A DNA stretch of 12,063 nucleotides from QPIN01 sp964472945 (GCA_964472945.1 CAYYNM010000089.1:1-12063); one strand, 5' to 3'. Shown: positions 1 through 8,131, counted from the stretch's first letter. Notes: generated by a model not told the origin, from the letters alone. Program-made: numbers and translations.

Positions 1-35
1 AGAAAGGGCAACCACAAGGGATTGCCCCTACAAAA
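1..35. repeat. GTAGG-headed palindromic repeat at the window edge
   Basis: GGGCAA at 6-11 pairs with TTGCCC at 22-27, and CC/GG pairs continue the stem around a short loop. Read on the minus strand, the element begins TTTTGTAGGGGCAA, the same TTTTGTAGG head that starts the REP pair at 321-376. Short GTAG-headed palindromes are the hallmark of REP elements mobilised by RAYT transposases, so a dispersed genomic repeat is the likely identity. It could be cut off by the window edge. No RAYT gene is present here. Confidence 0.5.
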
Positions 36-320
36 GGGTGTTGATTTTAAATAATACTGATTGGAACCCTAATCATGAAAAAATAGCTTGATTTTTAACA
101 CAGTTGCTCTCCAGCAGGAGAGGGCTTTAGAGCAGTAATCGTAATGATATTGGAGTAAGGGTAACTAGCCTTCCCCCCATAGTTTTTAGTGTTTTCTGAA
201 TTCAAGTTAAAAAAACTGGAACATTGAGTAATAGGTTTTCTTACATTACTTATAAATTTCAGCCAATACTCAATCTATTACTTTAAGCCCTCCACTGCTA
301 TTAAGTTAAGGCGTTTTGTA

Positions 321-376
321 ATTTTGTAGGAGCGGCTTTAGCCGCGACATCGCGGCTAAAGCCGCTCCTACAAAAT
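321..376. repeat. Perfect inverted REP pair (BIME-like)
   Basis: Two 26-base arms, 321-346 and 351-376, are exact reverse complements separated only by ACAT. Each arm reads ATTTTGTAGGAGCGGC at its start and contains the inner palindrome CGGCTTTAGCCG. The GTAG head followed by an imperfect palindrome is the known REP architecture, and two head-to-head copies make a BIME. The pair is itself enclosed by a second inverted repeat, TTAAGTTAAG at 301-310 against CTTAACTTAA at 388-397. It would form a very stable cruciform or RNA hairpin. It is not followed by a T-run in either direction. Confidence 0.88.
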
Positions 377-505
377 GCTATTTATTTCTTAACTTAATGG
401 CAGCACTCCAACCCAGCAAGGGCTATAAGCAAGCCGTTTATTCTACATACAACTCGTATAGAATAATAACAGGCCTAATGTATTAATTTAACTTAGCTGA
501 AGCTT

Positions 506-564
506 AGGGAGATGGAAACAAAAATCCTGTGCAATAATGGATGATTATTTATTTCCAGCTCCCT
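506..564. repeat. Imperfect 13-bp inverted repeat with 33-base loop
   Basis: AGGGAGATGGAAA at 506-518 pairs with TTTCCAGCTCCCT at 552-564, with one mismatch (A512 against G558). The loop contains a smaller ATCC/GGAT pairing. It sits about 100 bases past the stop codon of the minus-strand PilZ gene, so it could protect that transcript's 3' end. It lacks the U-run of an intrinsic terminator, so its function is not known. Confidence 0.5.
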
Positions 565-661
565 TATGTGACTAATTAGGTGGGTTTTAGCTGTATTACT
601 AACCTACAAGTTAAGAATATGAGCCATAAAAAGTGCAGTCTGATAGATCTCAATATGAAAT

Positions 662-1045
662 TTAACTATCATTGGAAGCTATTGCTGATTCAATAAATTT
701 TATCAAGGTTTCTTGCATACCTGTATCAAATGACATGTAACGCATCCCAATTTTACATTGGTCTTTTGATAAACGCCGAGAAAATGCAACATGGCATCGG
801 GCACTTATCTTTTTTGCCAAGCCGCCTTCAAAAGGCAATTCCAGCCAAATAAAAATCTCCACAGGCTTCCCATTACTAACAAAACTACCTCCAGGTGTAA
901 TTAGATTTCTTTGTAAAGTATTGCATTGAATACAAATACCTTCACTCGACGCATCCACTGCAATAACGTCCATATATACCCCGTCCACGTTCTCAACAAC
1001 TGCTGAGAACTGCTTTTCTATTCTAGGATAAAATCTTTTTTCCAT
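662..1045 (-). CDS. PilZ-domain protein (c-di-GMP-binding type)
   Basis: A 127-residue cytoplasmic protein that is almost entirely one PilZ domain. PilZ domains bind cyclic di-GMP and pass the signal to motility, polysaccharide or adhesion machinery. The two ligand-binding signatures are visible. RFYPR lies a few residues after the start (RxxxR), and DASSEG, about 20 residues further on, fits (D/N)xSxxG. The C-terminal part (KIGMRYMSF and a final helix) fits the usual barrel plus helix. I chose the ATG at 1045 because AGAGG (minus strand, 1051-1055) lies five bases upstream and the motif then begins where PilZ proteins normally start. An in-frame ATG at 1072 gives 136 residues but has only a weak purine stretch before it. 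The gene is 70 bp downstream of ubiF on the same strand with no terminator between, so co-transcription is likely. The output partner cannot be inferred. Confidence 0.85.
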   Translation of the reverse strand: MEKRFYPRIEKQFSAVVENVDGVYMDVIAVDASSEGICIQCNTLQRNLITPGGSFVSNGKPVEIFIWLELPFEGGLAKKISARCHVAFSRRLSKDQCKIGMRYMSFDTGMQETLIKFIESAIASNDS

Positions 1046-1115
1046 AACAACCTCTTCTAAACTAAAAGTCATTTCTTACCACTTTAGCCTAAATTATTAA
1101 TATTACAAGAAGTTT

Positions 1116-2345
1116 TTATAATTCTGTCAGTGATATACCTCTTGCTAATTTAGGCAAATTGCCGTCAAGACCAATAGCCATGCGAGTTATTTTATTCTTT
1201 AAAGGTGAAATACGCTCCGCCAGCCCCAATCCTAAATTTCTAAAAAACTTAACAGGTAAAATATGATTACTAAAAACTCGATAAAAAGTATCCATCACCG
1301 TCATCATGCGTAAATTTTCATTTCTACGCATTTTTTCATATCTTGCTAAAACAGCAATATCGCCGATATTTTCACCTTTTTGACTGGCTTCAACTAATAC
1401 CTCGGCTAATGCTGCTGCATCTAACAATCCTATATTAACCCCCTGCCCAGCTAATGGATTAATCATATGTGCGGCATCCCCAACCAGAGCAACACCGGCT
1501 TTAACATACTGCTGAGCATGCTGACGTTTTAATGGAAAGCTTGCCACAGCTAAAACCTTGTTAATTTTCCCCAAACAATCTGGAAAGGTAACCGTTAGTT
1601 CAGTAATTAAAGCTTCACTCGACAAAGTTTTAAGTCTTCTTACTTCATCGGCTGAGTTATACCAAACAAGAGAAGCAAAATTTCCAGTGAGCGGTAAAAA
1701 AGCTTGAGGACCACTTGGAACAAACCGTTGCCAGGTAATGTCTTGTTGTTCATAATCAGTTTCAACATAGATAACCATAGCATGTTGCTGATAATCCCAA
1801 CTGGTCACCCCTAAACCAACTGTTTGTCTAACCCTTGACCCTCCACCATCGGCAGCAATCAACATATTAGTTTGTAATTGACTACCATCCGACAAAACAA
1901 CTATCGTTTGCCCAGAAGCAGCATAATTAATTTTATCAATCGTCATGGGTGCCATTAATTCAACATTATCAAAATTAGCTAACTGATCTAACAAAGCCAA
2001 CTGAGTTACACGGTTTTCAACAATATAACCTAATTCAGGTAAGGCAATATCATCACTATTAAATTCAGTATCCCCAGCCGTTTCCCAAACTCGCATTCTT
2101 CTAAATGGACAAAAACGGCGATTTAATACGCCATCCCAAGCACCAACTGTTTGTAGTATTTTTTTAGACGCTAAGCTTAACGCTGAAACACGTAGATCAT
2201 GAGCTTGCTCAACAGAAAATTCATTAGGTAAAGCTTGCTCCACTACTGCAACTTTAAGACTACTACCTCCTAGCCCACATGCCACCGCAGCACCAACCAT
2301 TCCACCACCGACCACTACAACATCAAATTCTTTCATATTTACCAT
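1116..2345 (-). CDS. ubiF: FAD-dependent ubiquinone-biosynthesis hydroxylase, UbiF-like
   Basis: A 409-residue flavoprotein monooxygenase of the UbiH/UbiF/UbiI/COQ6 family, which hydroxylates the aromatic ring of polyprenyl ubiquinone precursors using O2 and NAD(P)H. All three family fingerprints are present. GGGMVG at 13-18 is the FAD-binding Rossmann loop. A DG motif lies at 166-167 (AADGGGSRVRQ). LVGDAAHMINPLAGQGVN at about 287-304 contacts the FAD ribityl chain. Several stretches (GYIVENRV, TWQRFVPSGPQAFLPL, ASLVWYNS, VFSNHILPVKFFRNLGL) resemble E. coli UbiF more than UbiH, as I remember those sequences. UbiF hydroxylates the ring of 2-octaprenyl-3-methyl-6-methoxy-1,4-benzoquinol. Paralogues such as UbiI, UbiL or UbiM differ in regiospecificity, so the exact position is less sure than the family. 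Length is normal. A GAGG lies rather far (13 bases) from this ATG; an ATG three codons later is possible. It is divergent from gltB. Confidence 0.85.
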   Translation of the reverse strand: MVNMKEFDVVVVGGGMVGAAVACGLGGSSLKVAVVEQALPNEFSVEQAHDLRVSALSLASKKILQTVGAWDGVLNRRFCPFRRMRVWETAGDTEFNSDDIALPELGYIVENRVTQLALLDQLANFDNVELMAPMTIDKINYAASGQTIVVLSDGSQLQTNMLIAADGGGSRVRQTVGLGVTSWDYQQHAMVIYVETDYEQQDITWQRFVPSGPQAFLPLTGNFASLVWYNSADEVRRLKTLSSEALITELTVTFPDCLGKINKVLAVASFPLKRQHAQQYVKAGVALVGDAAHMINPLAGQGVNIGLLDAAALAEVLVEASQKGENIGDIAVLARYEKMRRNENLRMMTVMDTFYRVFSNHILPVKFFRNLGLGLAERISPLKNKITRMAIGLDGNLPKLARGISLTEL

Positions 2346-2366
2346 TACTATATCTAAGACCTCTTA

Positions 2367-2436
2367 ATTTATTTCTTCTTTTATAACTAAAGTTTCACAG
2401 CATTTATTTCTTCTTTTATAACTAAAGTTTCACAGC
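2367..2436. repeat. Exact 35-bp tandem duplication in the ubiF/gltB divergent region
   Basis: Bases 2367-2401 and 2402-2436 are identical and directly adjacent; the bases just outside differ, so the unit is exactly 35 bp. Each unit contains TAAAGTTTCAC, which occurs a third time at 2513-2523, just after the gltB -10 box. Read on the minus strand, each unit contains TTATAAAAG, a possible -10 region for ubiF, so the duplication may have doubled a promoter or operator element. The regulatory reading is inference; the duplication itself is seen directly. Confidence 0.9.
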
Positions 2437-2454
2437 TTATTTAAATACTGTTTA

Positions 2455-2480
2455 TACGGTGGACTAAAGTCCGCTCTATA
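2455..2480 (-). repeat. REP-like hairpin
   Basis: On the minus strand this reads TATAGAGCGGACTTTAGTCC followed by ACCGTA. GGACT and AGTCC form a short stem around two bases. It resembles the REP unit at 321-346 (AGCGG-CTTTAG-CCGC) with A and T inserted symmetrically, so it is probably a diverged member of the same kind of repeat. It lies immediately upstream of the gltB -35 box. Confidence 0.45.
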
Positions 2481-2481
2481 A

Positions 2482-2510
2482 ATGACATAAAAAAAACAGC
2501 ATGATATAAT
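2482..2510 (+). promoter_or_regulatory. Sigma-70 promoter for the glutamate synthase gene
   Basis: The -35 ATGACA (2482-2487) matches TTGACA at five of six bases. The -10 TATAAT (2505-2510) is perfect, and the spacer is 17 bp. Transcription should begin near 2517, leaving a leader of about 125 bases before the chosen start codon. The leader begins with the TAAAGTTTCAC motif shared with the upstream 35-bp repeat. No riboswitch fold was recognised in the leader. Confidence 0.75.
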
Positions 2511-2631
2511 TGTAAAGTTTCACTGAACCAAATTTTAGCAGCCGATTGAAGATTAGGGGGAAATTGACCAATGACTCTAACATGCAATTAGTAAAAAAAC
2601 CACATCGCCTGCAAGACATTACATTAGACAT

Positions 2632-2636
2632 AAGGA
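2632..2636 (+). promoter_or_regulatory. Ribosome binding site that fixes the gltB start
   Basis: AAGGA ends five bases before the ATG at 2642. The open frame can be extended upstream to an ATG at 2582 or a TTG at 2546, but neither has a well-placed Shine-Dalgarno sequence. The upstream 32 residues do not resemble any part of GltB. The start at 2642 leaves 25 residues before the catalytic cysteine, a plausible propeptide. Confidence 0.65.
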
Positions 2637-2641
2637 CCGGG

Positions 2642-5600
2642 ATGGCAATGAATATAAACTCCCTTAAAAATCATACAACTCAAATGCTTTACGATGAAAA
2701 TTTATCACAAGACAGTTGTGGCGTTGGCTTTATAACCCATAAAGCAAGCAAGCAATCTCATGATTTATTGATAAAATCTCACGAGGCACTCTGTACTATT
2801 CCTCATCGTGGAGGCATGAGTGCAGAAGGGATTGGTGATGGTGCGGGAGTAAATATTGACCTATCAGTTAAGTTTTTCCGCAAAGTAACAGGGATAAAAG
2901 ACTTAGAACTTGGGCAATTTGGTGTCGCTAACTTCTTTTTTCCTGAAGATCATGTCAAATATGATGCATCTGCCACACAATTGGTCGAAAACCATTTAAA
3001 AGATTTTGACCTGCCCGTTATTTGCTGGAGAAACATACCCGTTGATAACTCTGTGCTCAACCAGGCATCAATAGCAGCCCAATTACCCATTAAACAGCTT
3101 GTTTTTGGCCGTCCTGAAGCTCTAAAAGATGCCAGCCATGAAGAGTTTGAAAAGCATATTCAAGTTGCTTTATTAACCATTGAGGCTGAAGGCTTTACCC
3201 GACATGAATTAGAGGGCTTTTACCCTTTATCAATGAGTTCACGCACTCAAGTCTATAAGGGCCGCCTTAATTCTTTTGAAGTTATCCCTTATTTTACTGA
3301 TTTATATGATGTAGATCATGAAATCAGCACTTTATTTTTTCACACTCGTTTTTCTACCAATACAGCACCTGCAACCATGATGGCTCAGCCATTTCGCTAT
3401 ATGGCTCATAATGGTGAGTTAAACACCGATAAGAAAAACAGACTGAGCGAAAATGCCATTGCTCGTCAAAATAACAAAGAAGTTATTTTTCCTAATGGGC
3501 AGTCTGATTCAGGGCGTTTAGACCAAACTTTGACACGTCGCATCAATGAAGATGACTTAGACATTGTCACCGCTATTTTAGCGATGATGCCACCCGCATG
3601 GGAAAATGATACTTCATTATCTGATGAAGTCCGCGCCATGCTGGAGTATTTCAGCTTATATGAAGAAAAAAATGATGGCCCTGCCGCTATTATTTTTAAT
3701 GATGGTATTCGTGTTGGCGCTCGCCTTGACCGCTTAGGCCTTAGACCCTTACGTTCCGTTGAAACAGCAGAGTACTTAGCGGTAATGTCAGAAGCAGGGC
3801 AAATTGATTTCCCAGCTAAAGAGATCTTAAAGCGCGGCAGAATTGAAGCAGGTGGCATGCTGTACTTTGATCACAGCACGGGCGAAGCCTATAACAGCCA
3901 TCAAGTGATGGACCGGCTAGCCAAAGAAAAAGACTATATCGCATTATTAGCTAAAAATGCGGTTCATATTTCAGATTTTGCTAAAGTTGAACTGTCTGAA
4001 CTGTCTAATGAACACACCTTGAATATTGACCAAAGACATACAGCCTACTCACTTAATCAGGAAAGCTTTAAATTCTTACTTGACCCCATTTTAAGCAATG
4101 GCATGGAAAAGGTCTCTGCAATGGGTTATGGCATCACCCCTAATGCTTTATCAAAATCTGAAGGTGGCATGTCACGCTATTTTAGCCAACGATTTGCCCA
4201 AGTCACCAACCCACCGCTAGACTCATTACGAGAAAGTGATGGCATGACTTTACGCGTTGCATTAGGTGCCAAACCTACATTTTCTGCACATGACAGTCGC
4301 CAATTAGTGATTGATTCACCTATTTTACAACGCACACAATTAGAACAAATTCGCAGACAATCAGCCGTCAGCCATAGCACACTTGATATGCTATACATAC
4401 CTGATTATGACAACGCGTTAAATAATGAACAAACACTACAACTAGCTCTTAAAGATGTTTGCCAACAAGTTGAAAATAAAGCCAAAGAAAATACCGGAAT
4501 TATTATTTTAAGTGATCTGAATATCAGCCAGGATAAAGCAGCCATTCCTGCTTTATTAATGATTTCAGCCGCTAATCAACATCTTACCCATTTAGGTTTG
4601 CGTTTTAACTCTTCAATTATTTTAGAAACAGGACAAGCTGCCAGCCCTCATGATATTGCAACCATCTTAGGTTTTGGTGCTTCTGCTATCTGCCCTCTTA
4701 GTGTACATAACCGTGTTATCACTCATTATGATGACGAGCAATCTCAACAAAAAGCATTAGATAGCTTTCAATTAGGGATTAAAAAGTCATTAATGAAAAC
4801 GATGGGGAAATTTGGCTTATGTACCGCTGAAAGTTACATCGGCGGTGAATTTTTTGAGTCTAATTATTTAGATACTGATGAAGCAAAACTAAAACCTTAT
4901 TTCCCAAATATTCACTCTTCTGTGGGCGGTGTACAATTTGCGGATATTGCTGCCAGTGCAACAGAATGGCACCATAAATCGCTTTCCATCAATGAAGAAA
5001 AAGATATTCCTTTTCTGGGTTTATTTAAAGAGCGCCAAGAAGGTGCAGGCCATACCTTTGGTAACACAGCGGTTAGAGAGTATATCAACATGACAGATGA
5101 GGATATTTTATATATCCCTCAACATGAAAAAGCCAGCTCTGCTAGTGATATAGCTTATTTAGACTTTGGCTACAAAAAACGCACAGCAAAGCAAATTGAC
5201 GACTTCGGCATCACGCCTGCTTATCGCAGTTTTACTAAAGGCTTATATCAGGAACGTAGCAACAGACCTGCCGCACTTAGGGATATTGTCCACTTCCCTG
5301 CTGATATTCGTGCCGCAAACAGTTGCGAGGCATTTGATTTAATTTTAAATCAACAAAATCTAAAAGGTAATAATAATTATCTTATTGTGGGTTTAAGCGT
5401 CAAAAAGACCAATGCTGAGCACTTTGAAGTCACTTTTACTGAAAACTCTTCATCACAACGCCTAGAAGCATTGGCATCCCATTTTAAAAAACGATTTGCC
5501 AATGAAAAATACACCTTAACGGTCAATGCTGACAGTATAACTATTGTCACCAAAGTGGCTAATTCATTCTGTTTATTTAACAATTATCTAAACACTATTG

Positions 5601-8131
5601 AAACAGCGCGTACACCTATTGCATTATCAGAAATACAGCCTGCCCATGAAATTACAGCGGCACTAGCAACAGGTGCAATGAGTCATGGTGCCTTATTATC
5701 TGAGGCTCACGAAGCCGTTGCACAAGGGACTAATATTGCTGGTGCAATGAGCAACTCGGGTGAAGGTGGCGAGCATTCAAGTCGTTTCAACACCTTAAAA
5801 TCCAGCAAAATAAAACAATTTGCTTCAGGTCGCTTCGGTGTATGGGCAGGCTATCTTGCTGATCCAAATATTGAAGAAATTGAAATTAAAATTGCGCAAG
5901 GTGCTAAACCCGGTGAAGGTGGGCAATTACCTGCTGCAAAAGTATCGGTTGAAATAGCTTCTTTGCGTGGTGGTACACCAAAAGTTGAACTGGTCAGCCC
6001 TCCCCCACATCATGATACCTATTCTATCGAAGATTTAGGCCAGTTAATTCATGATGCTAAAGCAGCGCGCGTTAAAGTCGTTGTTAAACTTGTTTCATCA
6101 GAAGGTATCGGAACCATTGCGGTGGGAGTTGCCAAAGCAGGTGCTGATGTAATTAATGTGGCAGGAAACTCTGGTGGCACAGGAGCCGCCGCAGTCACTA
6201 GCTTAAAAAACACCGGTCGCTCACCAGAAATTGGTATTGCTGAAGTCCATCAAGCCCTGGCAGCCAATGGTTTACGCGACAAAGTTGTTATCCGCTGTAG
6301 TGCGGCTCATCAAAGTGGTGTTGATGTGGTTAAATCAGCTATTTTAGGGGGTGACTCGTTTGAGTTTGGTACCACTGCATTAATGATGCTTCGTTGTGTA
6401 ATGGCTAAAAACTGCAATGTTCGCTGCCCTGCCGGCTTAACCACTGCACATGAAGAGTTTAAAGGTGACCCTCGCGTTCTAGCCCAATATTTTATGAACC
6501 TTGCTCACGAAGTAAGAGAAATATTAGCCAGCTTAGGCTATAGCAGCCTTGCTGAGATTCGCGGACAAGCTGATTTATTACATTTAATTGATCACCCTAC
6601 TATGGTAGGTCAACTTGATTTCACTCGCTTGTTAGCTCAAGTTGAAGAAATTAAAATTGCAAAACCAATCTATTTAGAAGCCGACTTTAGTATTGATGAC
6701 CAATCCATTGATAATATCAAGGCTAATATTATTAATGGTCAGTCCATTATTATTGAAGGATCTGAACTAAAACTTAATAACCGCCATAAAACAGTCGGTG
6801 GACAAACAGCCATTGATATTGAGCGTTTTCTTGCTTATCAAATGAGTCAACAGCAAGCAAATGATTCAAAACTAATTTACACCAATCAACATGGTCGCCG
6901 ATATTTAGCTGCTGATAGTGTCACAATCCGTACCACAGGATCAGCAGGACAAAGTTATGCTGCCTTTAATAACGATGGTATGCGTATGGAACATTACGGA
7001 ACCTGTAATGATGGTGTGGGGAAATCTGCTTGTGGCGGTACTATTATTATCAGTTCACCTGGCGGCGGTTCAAAAGCCTCAGGAGAAAATGTTTTAATTG
7101 GTAACTTTGCATTATTTGGAGCAACAGGCGGTAAAGCTTTTATTAATGGTGAAGCTGGTGACCGCTTTGGTGTTCGCAACTCAGGTGCAATGGCTGTTGT
7201 TGAGGGTGTAGGTGACTTTGCTTGCGAATATATGATCAATGGTGCTGTACTAAACCTAGGCTCCTTTGGAAAAGGGTTTTGCACAGGTATGTCAGGAGGT
7301 AATGCATACCAATATGACCCCAAAAATCGTTTAGAGAATTTACACGATATAAGTTCTGTTGAAATTCGTAGCTTAGCTGAAGATACTGAAACCTCTAGGG
7401 CCCATGAGCAATTTATTTTAGCAATGCTGGAACAGCATATTGAATATACTGATTCAATTATCGGTAAAAAAATTCTAGCCAATTGGAGTAGTGAGCGTAA
7501 ACACTTTAAATTCGCCATTCCATTATGGTTGTACAAAACTCAAACCGCTGAATACTTAAGTCAATCTTCAGACCGCAAAACGATGGTTGAAGAATTATCA
7601 ATTGCTTATGCTCAAGAGCAAATTAGCATAGTTAAAACAGCTTATAAAAAAAATGAAGCCCTGTTTGCTGGAGCGATTCCTGATTATGGAAAAACAGATA
7701 CCACATTAACTTTTAAATTACTTAATAGCTTTTCCGTTATTGATAAAGCACAAACGATAGCTAAAGATCAGTTATTAAAGTCAGGGCAGACAGAGATAAC
7801 TGAACAGCAAATTAGCCAACAAGCTGAAAAGTTAATTATTGAACGCCCTCGCAAAATTCAAGATGCACTAGTTAAAATCTATAGAGAAGCTTATGCCAAT
7901 TATTCTGATGGGCAACTAGCCGCCCTATTAGCTGACAAACGTTTAAGCGATTATAAAACGGCTATGATTCTACGCGACGTACAAAGTATTTACTCAATTG
8001 GTTCAACCGCCTGGATTATTGAACAACAAAATGCCAATAGAAGTGCATTGGCAGATGTAACAGGTGTTGAGGAATATATTGCTGGATTGACCAGTCTGGA
8101 TATTATTCAAACCATGTTAGACGAAGTATAA
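2642..8131 (+). CDS. gltB: Glutamate synthase large subunit, unusually long variant
   Basis: Glutamate synthase converts glutamine plus 2-oxoglutarate to two glutamates with reduced FMN. Residue numbers count from the ATG at 2642; length is about 1829 against roughly 1500 for ordinary GltB. Order: N-terminal glutaminase with catalytic Cys26 (DSCGVGF), HRGG, HTRFSTNT and AHNGELNT; central domain (RFAQVTNPP); FMN barrel from GAMSHG at 1011; Fe-S cysteines 1252, 1258 and 1262; GXGXG domain (GSAGQS at 1433, GMSGG at 1549). Cys26 implies N-terminal processing, as in the family. Oddities: about 100 extra residues at roughly 888-990, a C-terminal extension of about 180 residues from roughly 1645, C-x5-C-x3-C where the usual spacing is C-x5-C-x4-C, GNSGGTGA (1175-1182) where GHDGGTGA is usual, and CSAAHQSG (1219-1226) where a DGG-containing loop is usual. 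No GltD gene is in the window; a CysJ-type reductase follows. The frame is intact over 5.5 kb, so it is under selection. The family is certain; ordinary GOGAT catalysis is likely but unproven. Confidence 0.93.
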   Translation: MAMNINSLKNHTTQMLYDENLSQDSCGVGFITHKASKQSHDLLIKSHEALCTIPHRGGMSAEGIGDGAGVNIDLSVKFFRKVTGIKDLELGQFGVANFFFPEDHVKYDASATQLVENHLKDFDLPVICWRNIPVDNSVLNQASIAAQLPIKQLVFGRPEALKDASHEEFEKHIQVALLTIEAEGFTRHELEGFYPLSMSSRTQVYKGRLNSFEVIPYFTDLYDVDHEISTLFFHTRFSTNTAPATMMAQPFRYMAHNGELNTDKKNRLSENAIARQNNKEVIFPNGQSDSGRLDQTLTRRINEDDLDIVTAILAMMPPAWENDTSLSDEVRAMLEYFSLYEEKNDGPAAIIFNDGIRVGARLDRLGLRPLRSVETAEYLAVMSEAGQIDFPAKEILKRGRIEAGGMLYFDHSTGEAYNSHQVMDRLAKEKDYIALLAKNAVHISDFAKVELSELSNEHTLNIDQRHTAYSLNQESFKFLLDPILSNGMEKVSAMGYGITPNALSKSEGGMSRYFSQRFAQVTNPPLDSLRESDGMTLRVALGAKPTFSAHDSRQLVIDSPILQRTQLEQIRRQSAVSHSTLDMLYIPDYDNALNNEQTLQLALKDVCQQVENKAKENTGIIILSDLNISQDKAAIPALLMISAANQHLTHLGLRFNSSIILETGQAASPHDIATILGFGASAICPLSVHNRVITHYDDEQSQQKALDSFQLGIKKSLMKTMGKFGLCTAESYIGGEFFESNYLDTDEAKLKPYFPNIHSSVGGVQFADIAASATEWHHKSLSINEEKDIPFLGLFKERQEGAGHTFGNTAVREYINMTDEDILYIPQHEKASSASDIAYLDFGYKKRTAKQIDDFGITPAYRSFTKGLYQERSNRPAALRDIVHFPADIRAANSCEAFDLILNQQNLKGNNNYLIVGLSVKKTNAEHFEVTFTENSSSQRLEALASHFKKRFANEKYTLTVNADSITIVTKVANSFCLFNNYLNTIETARTPIALSEIQPAHEITAALATGAMSHGALLSEAHEAVAQGTNIAGAMSNSGEGGEHSSRFNTLKSSKIKQFASGRFGVWAGYLADPNIEEIEIKIAQGAKPGEGGQLPAAKVSVEIASLRGGTPKVELVSPPPHHDTYSIEDLGQLIHDAKAARVKVVVKLVSSEGIGTIAVGVAKAGADVINVAGNSGGTGAAAVTSLKNTGRSPEIGIAEVHQALAANGLRDKVVIRCSAAHQSGVDVVKSAILGGDSFEFGTTALMMLRCVMAKNCNVRCPAGLTTAHEEFKGDPRVLAQYFMNLAHEVREILASLGYSSLAEIRGQADLLHLIDHPTMVGQLDFTRLLAQVEEIKIAKPIYLEADFSIDDQSIDNIKANIINGQSIIIEGSELKLNNRHKTVGGQTAIDIERFLAYQMSQQQANDSKLIYTNQHGRRYLAADSVTIRTTGSAGQSYAAFNNDGMRMEHYGTCNDGVGKSACGGTIIISSPGGGSKASGENVLIGNFALFGATGGKAFINGEAGDRFGVRNSGAMAVVEGVGDFACEYMINGAVLNLGSFGKGFCTGMSGGNAYQYDPKNRLENLHDISSVEIRSLAEDTETSRAHEQFILAMLEQHIEYTDSIIGKKILANWSSERKHFKFAIPLWLYKTQTAEYLSQSSDRKTMVEELSIAYAQEQISIVKTAYKKNEALFAGAIPDYGKTDTTLTFKLLNSFSVIDKAQTIAKDQLLKSGQTEITEQQISQQAEKLIIERPRKIQDALVKIYREAYANYSDGQLAALLADKRLSDYKTAMILRDVQSIYSIGSTAWIIEQQNANRSALADVTGVEEYIAGLTSLDIIQTMLDEV

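Larger units (their letters stand above)
1..661. other. Gene-free region with palindromes
   Basis: I see no credible coding sequence on either strand in these 661 bases. It lies downstream of the minus-strand PilZ gene. Besides the repeats listed separately, it has a small hairpin CTCTCC-AGCA-GGAGAG at 107-122. It also has a stem between 438-450 and 456-466 (TTATTCTA...TAC against GTATAGAATAA, with a two-base bulge). ATTGAGTA at 223-230 is complementary to 267-274, and the overlapping GTAATAG at 228-234 is complementary to 275-281. None is followed by a convincing T-run, so none is called a terminator. The region looks like a dumping ground for repeats and not a decayed gene. Confidence 0.6.

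Noticed and set aside
2546..2641. N-terminal extension of gltB from a TTG or an earlier ATG
   Set aside because: No ribosome binding site is well placed and the peptide shows no GltB similarity. The AAGGA before 2642 is much better.
3466..7536. Four minus-strand open frames inside gltB
   Set aside because: They are antisense shadows of a strongly conserved coding frame and encode no recognisable protein.
7580..8131. Fused GltD-type beta subunit at the C-terminus of the long GltB
   Set aside because: The extension is only about 180 residues and has no dinucleotide-binding GxGxxG motif or ferredoxin-type cysteine cluster.
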